Shown piece after piece: positions 4,300 through 6,031 of a stretch of 6,031 nt of DNA; the stretch's first letter is position 1; every line of letters starts with the position of its first letter. The translations under genes and the position numbers were made by a program. Location: the NCBI GenBank assembly GCA_038894275.1, contig JAWAPU010000034.1:1-6031 (forward strand), read 5' to 3'. The notes under the pieces are model-generated. The model was not told the origin of the DNA. It did not search any database and was given only the letters and a program-made list of their open reading frames with translations. The DNA comes from JAWAPU01 sp038894275. GTDB taxonomy: Archaea; Nanobdellota; Nanobdellia; UBA10117.

Positions 4300-5607
4300 T
4301 TAAAAATTTGAACTTTTAGATTTTGGTGTTAAAGTTTCTACCCCATAAAACCATTCTTTTCTACCTATGCTGGTCGCGGTGACTAAATTTAATAAAGTAC
4401 GGGTAATAGTAATAGCGGTAAACATAGAAACAATAATACCTAAAGACAAAGTAACCGCAAAGCCGCGAATAATTCCCGAACCAAAATAAAACAAAATAAA
4501 ACAAGTTATTAAAGAAGAAACATTAGAATCGCGAATAGAACTCCAAGCCCGCCGGAAACCATCTTCAATAGCCAAACCCAGGGTTCGTCCGGCCCGCAAT
4601 TCTTCTCTCATTCTCTCAAAAATTAAAATATTAGCATCAACTGCCATACCTATAGATAAAATAAAACCCGCTATACCGGCTAAGGTTAAAGTCACTGGAA
4701 TCAATTTAAATAAAGCAATAGTAATCACCGCATATAAACCCAAAGCAATCACCGCTAAAAATCCTGGTAATCGATAATAAACAATCATAAAAATAGCCAC
4801 TAAAATTATACCAATAATTCCAGCCAATAAGCTTTTTTCAATCGTATCTCTACCTAGAGTGGCACCGATATTCATTTGAGAAATTAATTTCACCGGTACG
4901 GGTAAAGCACCGGCATTCAATTGAACAGCTAATTGGCGTGCTGATTCCCGAGTAAATTTCCCAGTGATGACGGCCTTACCATCATTAATAACGGCTTGAA
5001 CAACAGGAGCGGAAATAAGCTCTTCATCTAAAAAAATAGCTACTGGTTTGTGTAAATTTCTTTTTGTGATATCCGCAAATAATTTGGCTCCTTTTGCGTT
5101 GAATTCAATAGAAATTTCATATTCAGTAGTATTCGGATTAATCTGCACTGTTGCTTTCTTAAAATCTTTACCTGTTAGGCCGGTATCTTTCCACTCCCCT
5201 TCTTTTTTTCCCTGTTCTTTAAAATTTAATTGAGCAGTTTTTCCAATTGTTTCAATAGCTTTCGTCGTGTCGAAAACACCAGGTAATTCTACAATCACTC
5301 GATAAGTCTCCCCTACTCTGGAAGTTTGAATAATTGGTTCCGTTACACCTAATAAATTAACCCGCCGTTCAATCACTTCTTTAAGACCATTTAAAGCGGC
5401 ATCCCAATCCTTTTTTTCAATTTTACTCATATCGGCTTCATAAACTAAATGCGCGCCACCTTTTAAATCTAAACCAAAAAGCAATTTAAAATCTCTTTCA
5501 TAAGAAAGACCTATTTTAGTCAAACTAATTCTTGCCTCAGGCATATCAATGTAAATTGCCAACCCAACAATTATCAAAATAACCAAAATTAGCCATTTAT
5601 TGCGCAT
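4300..5607 (-). CDS. secD: Protein translocase subunit SecD
   Basis: A 435-residue membrane protein, partner of SecF in the proton-driven complex that assists SecYEG export. Membrane helix 1 (about residues 5-20) is followed by the hallmark GLDLKGG (45-51). A large external domain follows, with QTSRVGETYRVIVELPGV (94-111), IGKTAQLNF (121-129) and LNAGALPVPV (230-239). The transmembrane bundle from about 258 carries GATLGRDTI (248-256) and the DAN block GMAVDANILIFERMREEL (320-337), where D324 is the aspartate implicated in proton coupling in the family. GFRRAWSSIRDSN (350-362) follows. It is shorter than the roughly 615-residue E. coli protein because the external domain is compact, as in other short SecDs. 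AGAGGAG (5618-5612) lies just upstream of ATG 5607. It follows the manC-like gene by 51 bases and precedes the unknown membrane-protein gene. Confidence 0.97.
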   Translation of the reverse strand: MRNKWLILVILIIVGLAIYIDMPEARISLTKIGLSYERDFKLLFGLDLKGGAHLVYEADMSKIEKKDWDAALNGLKEVIERRVNLLGVTEPIIQTSRVGETYRVIVELPGVFDTTKAIETIGKTAQLNFKEQGKKEGEWKDTGLTGKDFKKATVQINPNTTEYEISIEFNAKGAKLFADITKRNLHKPVAIFLDEELISAPVVQAVINDGKAVITGKFTRESARQLAVQLNAGALPVPVKLISQMNIGATLGRDTIEKSLLAGIIGIILVAIFMIVYYRLPGFLAVIALGLYAVITIALFKLIPVTLTLAGIAGFILSIGMAVDANILIFERMREELRAGRTLGLAIEDGFRRAWSSIRDSNVSSLITCFILFYFGSGIIRGFAVTLSLGIIVSMFTAITITRTLLNLVTATSIGRKEWFYGVETLTPKSKSSNF

Positions 5608-5624
5608 ATCTCTCCTCTTGTTCT

Positions 5625-5653
5625 ATTTTACCTCAATTTTTCTTGATGTGTAA
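5625..5653 (-). promoter_or_regulatory. Possible secD promoter in the manC-secD gap
   Basis: On the minus strand, TTACAC (5653-5648) and TAAAAT (5630-5625) are separated by 17 bases. This would start RNA at about 5618, right at the secD ribosome site, giving an unusually short leader. The match is moderate and secD could equally be read through from the manC-like gene. Confidence 0.3.
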
Positions 5654-5658
5654 GCTTT

Positions 5659-6031
5659 TTAGAGATAATCCTTTTTTCCTTCCTCTTTTAGTTTTTTAAC
5701 CAATTCTTTTACTTTTTGAGCTTGATCTAAAGGACAAATCAAAACAGCATCATCCGTGTCAACCACCACCATATTTTCTAAACCAATAGTGGTAATTAAT
5801 CTCTCTCCTCCATAAATTAAACAATTTTTAGTATCTAAACCGCAAAATTTTCCTTTTACAATTACGTTAGTACCATAATTATTTTTTAAAACTTCTTTTA
5901 AAACCGACCAACTGCCGATATCTGACCAACCTAAATCAGCGGGAATTACCGCAAGATTTTTAGCTTTTTCCCAGATAGCGGTGTCAATGGGTACTTTTTC
6001 TAAATTTGCAAAAAAATTTTTAATTGTTTTT
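5659..6031 (-). CDS. manC: Mannose-1-phosphate guanylyltransferase (GDP-mannose pyrophosphorylase), C-terminal part
   Basis: A frame open at the right edge (first whole codon at 6030) and ending at TAA 5661-5659; 123 C-terminal residues are visible out of roughly 350 usual for the monofunctional enzyme. The family makes GDP-mannose from mannose 1-phosphate and GTP in the cytoplasm, feeding glycan and lipid-linked mannose pathways. Diagnostic sequence: PIDTAIWEKA, then PADLGWSDIGSW (visible residues 30-41), the most characteristic block of the family, and later VVVDTDDAVLICP. The protein ends shortly after this, so there is no fused C-terminal phosphomannose isomerase (cupin) domain as in bifunctional ManC/AlgA. 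It lies 51 bases upstream of secD in the same direction and may be cotranscribed. The symbol is by family resemblance; a related sugar-1-phosphate nucleotidylyltransferase specificity cannot be excluded. Confidence 0.9.
   Translation of the reverse strand, partial: KTIKNFFANLEKVPIDTAIWEKAKNLAVIPADLGWSDIGSWSVLKEVLKNNYGTNVIVKGKFCGLDTKNCLIYGGERLITTIGLENMVVVDTDDAVLICPLDQAQKVKELVKKLKEEGKKDYL

Noticed and set aside
5048..5233. Plus-strand open frame inside secD
   Set aside because: Shadow of the SecD external domain.

Overview
This AT-rich window fits a Candidate Phyla Radiation (Patescibacteria) genome or a similarly reduced, low-GC bacterium. That is inference: it rests on the short SecD and SecF, the AT-rich codon choice, the compact clusters and a cysteine-rich mini-protein pair. 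No rRNA or tRNA is present to fix the taxonomy.

Layout. Positions 1-735 read rightwards. They hold the end of a lysozyme/lytic-transglycosylase-like protein, a hairpin-rich leader of about 130 bases, and two overlapping small zinc-ribbon-like genes, closed by a strong intrinsic terminator (735-774). Just after it, at 781-809, is a textbook sigma-70 promoter (TTGACA, 17 bases, TATAAT) that points right but has no convincing ORF behind it. Everything from 988 to the right edge is on the minus strand, so the two blocks converge at about 740-990.

The minus-strand block, in transcription order, is: the 3' end of a mannose-1-phosphate guanylyltransferase gene (manC-like, running off the right edge), secD, an unrecognised single-membrane-segment protein gene, secF, a 243-base intergenic stretch rich in palindromes and repeats, and rarA (mgsA) with its own likely promoter.

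How the genes work together. SecD and SecF form the membrane complex that uses the proton gradient to assist SecYEG protein export. The unknown protein sits between them, probably in the same transcript, and is predicted to be anchored in the membrane with its larger part outside, so it could be an export-linked or envelope factor. ManC makes GDP-mannose for surface glycans. RarA is a separate replication-fork maintenance ATPase. The least explained parts are the unknown gene inside the secD-secF pair, the orphan consensus promoter, the mini zinc-ribbon pair with its structured leader, and the repeat cluster at 2386-2524.
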